Source of the DNA: Bordetella parapertussis
GTDB taxonomy: Bacteria; Pseudomonadota; Gammaproteobacteria; Burkholderiales; Casimicrobiaceae
DNA: 64,000 nt
Reading direction: 5' to 3'
NCBI GenBank assembly: GCA_943331295.2
Contig: CALQLA020000023.1
Location: 1 to 64,000, forward strand
Within the stretch, counting starts at the first letter, position 1. Every line of letters starts with the position of its first letter. Shown here piece by piece: positions 63,454-64,000 of this stretch. Both the position numbers and the translations under genes were made by a program. The notes beneath the pieces were generated by a model. The model did no database searches, had not been told where the DNA came from, and saw only the letters and a program-made list of their open reading frames with translations.

Positions 63454-64000
63454 TCAGGCGCGTGCCGCCGCGCGCTGCCGGCGCGCCCAGAACGGCGCCT
63501 GCGGAAACCGGCGCTCCTGAGCGTAAACCGCGGCGCGCGCAGCGAGGTACCGGTCGAACAGCGCGTCGACCGTCGCAGCATACGCGGCGGCATGGGCACC
63601 CAGCGCCACCTCCGCTGCCAGTTGGCCGAGGCGCAGCGCCGTCATGATCCCCTGCGACGACACGGGGTCGAACGTCGCCGCGGCGTCGCCGGCGGCGATC
63701 CAGCCATCGCCACCCACCCGATCGAGCCGTCCCGTATCGGCGGCCACCACCCACGGCGGGATCTGCAATCGACGCTGTGGCGCCGAAGCTGCGCGCCCCA
63801 CGTGCGCGGTCGTCGCGAGCGCCGCCATGAACGCGGCAGGCACGCGCGTCACGCGCCTTCCGGGCAGGTCGCCGTCGGTCATGAACATCACGATCCGCGT
63901 GGCGTCGGGCAGGCGCGCCGTGTACCACCAGCCATCCTGCGTCGACTCGACCAGCGTGGTCGCATCCAGGTCGTCGGCGTCGGCCGCGAATAGCGCCGCG
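63454..64000 (-). CDS. FAD-dependent oxidoreductase (halogenase/lycopene-cyclase-like), 5' partial
   Basis: The frame is open to the right edge, so the N-terminal FAD-binding part is missing. Visible motifs are DGWWYTARLPDATR and the FAD-contacting GWIAAGDAAATFDPVSSQGIM, typical of the p-hydroxybenzoate-hydroxylase-like group that includes tryptophan halogenases and lycopene cyclases. A GTG at 63891 is an internal codon, not a start. The substrate cannot be judged without the N-terminus. It converges on the unknown secreted protein. Confidence 0.75.
   Translation of the reverse strand, partial: AALFAADADDLDATTLVESTQDGWWYTARLPDATRIVMFMTDGDLPGRRVTRVPAAFMAALATTAHVGRAASAPQRRLQIPPWVVAADTGRLDRVGGDGWIAAGDAAATFDPVSSQGIMTALRLGQLAAEVALGAHAAAYAATVDALFDRYLAARAAVYAQERRFPQAPFWARRQRAAARA

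Overview
The window is GC-rich, densely coded chromosomal DNA with short intergenic gaps. Gene content and order point to a betaproteobacterium: spoT-rpoZ-gmk-yicC, pilGHIJL, yqgE-ruvX-pyrR-pyrB-pyrC', two membrane proteins of the BPSS1780 type, and groESL behind a CIRCE operator. I cannot resolve the order or genus. No rRNA, tRNA, CRISPR array, transposase or prophage gene was recognised.

Layout. 1-8.6 kb: an envelope and signalling block. It holds a LysM/NodB polysaccharide deacetylase (cut by the left edge), a TPR lipoprotein, a LysM-TPR lipoprotein, a PP2C phosphatase, two FHA proteins with the C-terminal domain of type VI secretion TagH/Fha proteins, and a SulP-STAS-cNMP-domain transporter between the two FHA genes. 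8.7-11.8 kb: a cold-shock protein, a MetE-like one-domain methyltransferase, a 2-hydroxyacid dehydrogenase and the CGFS glutaredoxin. 11.8-15.8 kb (minus strand): spoT, rpoZ, gmk and yicC. 16-18.7 kb: a Ser/Thr kinase, a second PP2C phosphatase, and dnaQ. 18.8-23.1 kb: ppk, sixA and ppx, a polyphosphate and phosphohistidine block. 23.3-24.8 kb: ilvA. 25.0-34.5 kb: the twitching/surface-sensing chemosensory operon pilG-pilH-pilI-pilJ-pilL. 34.7-43.6 kb: an EF-G paralogue, photolyase, yqgE-ruvX-pyrR-pyrB-pyrC', a Tat-type dienelactone hydrolase and yggX. 43.6-54.8 kb: argA and uvrD (divergent), a membrane protein, thrB, a DUF2782 protein, a LOG-family gene and polA (divergent, sharing a CATG start), a second membrane protein and a GNAT enzyme. 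55.0-57.2 kb: groES-groEL. 57.2-59.8 kb: decayed DNA with a truncated PLP lyase and a multiply frameshifted hybrid sensor kinase. 60-64 kb: a GMC oxidoreductase, slyD, an unknown Tat-like secreted protein and a partial FAD oxidoreductase.

The most interesting system is the set of Ser/Thr phosphorylation parts: one kinase, two PP2C phosphatases and two TagH-like FHA proteins, with no type VI core genes in view. One FHA protein keeps the phosphothreonine-binding residues and the other has lost them. Other points of interest are an EF-G paralogue without the usual switch I motif, a pyrC' without its metal-binding histidines, a Chp operon without methylation genes beside pilL, and a dispersed palindromic repeat that follows four different genes.
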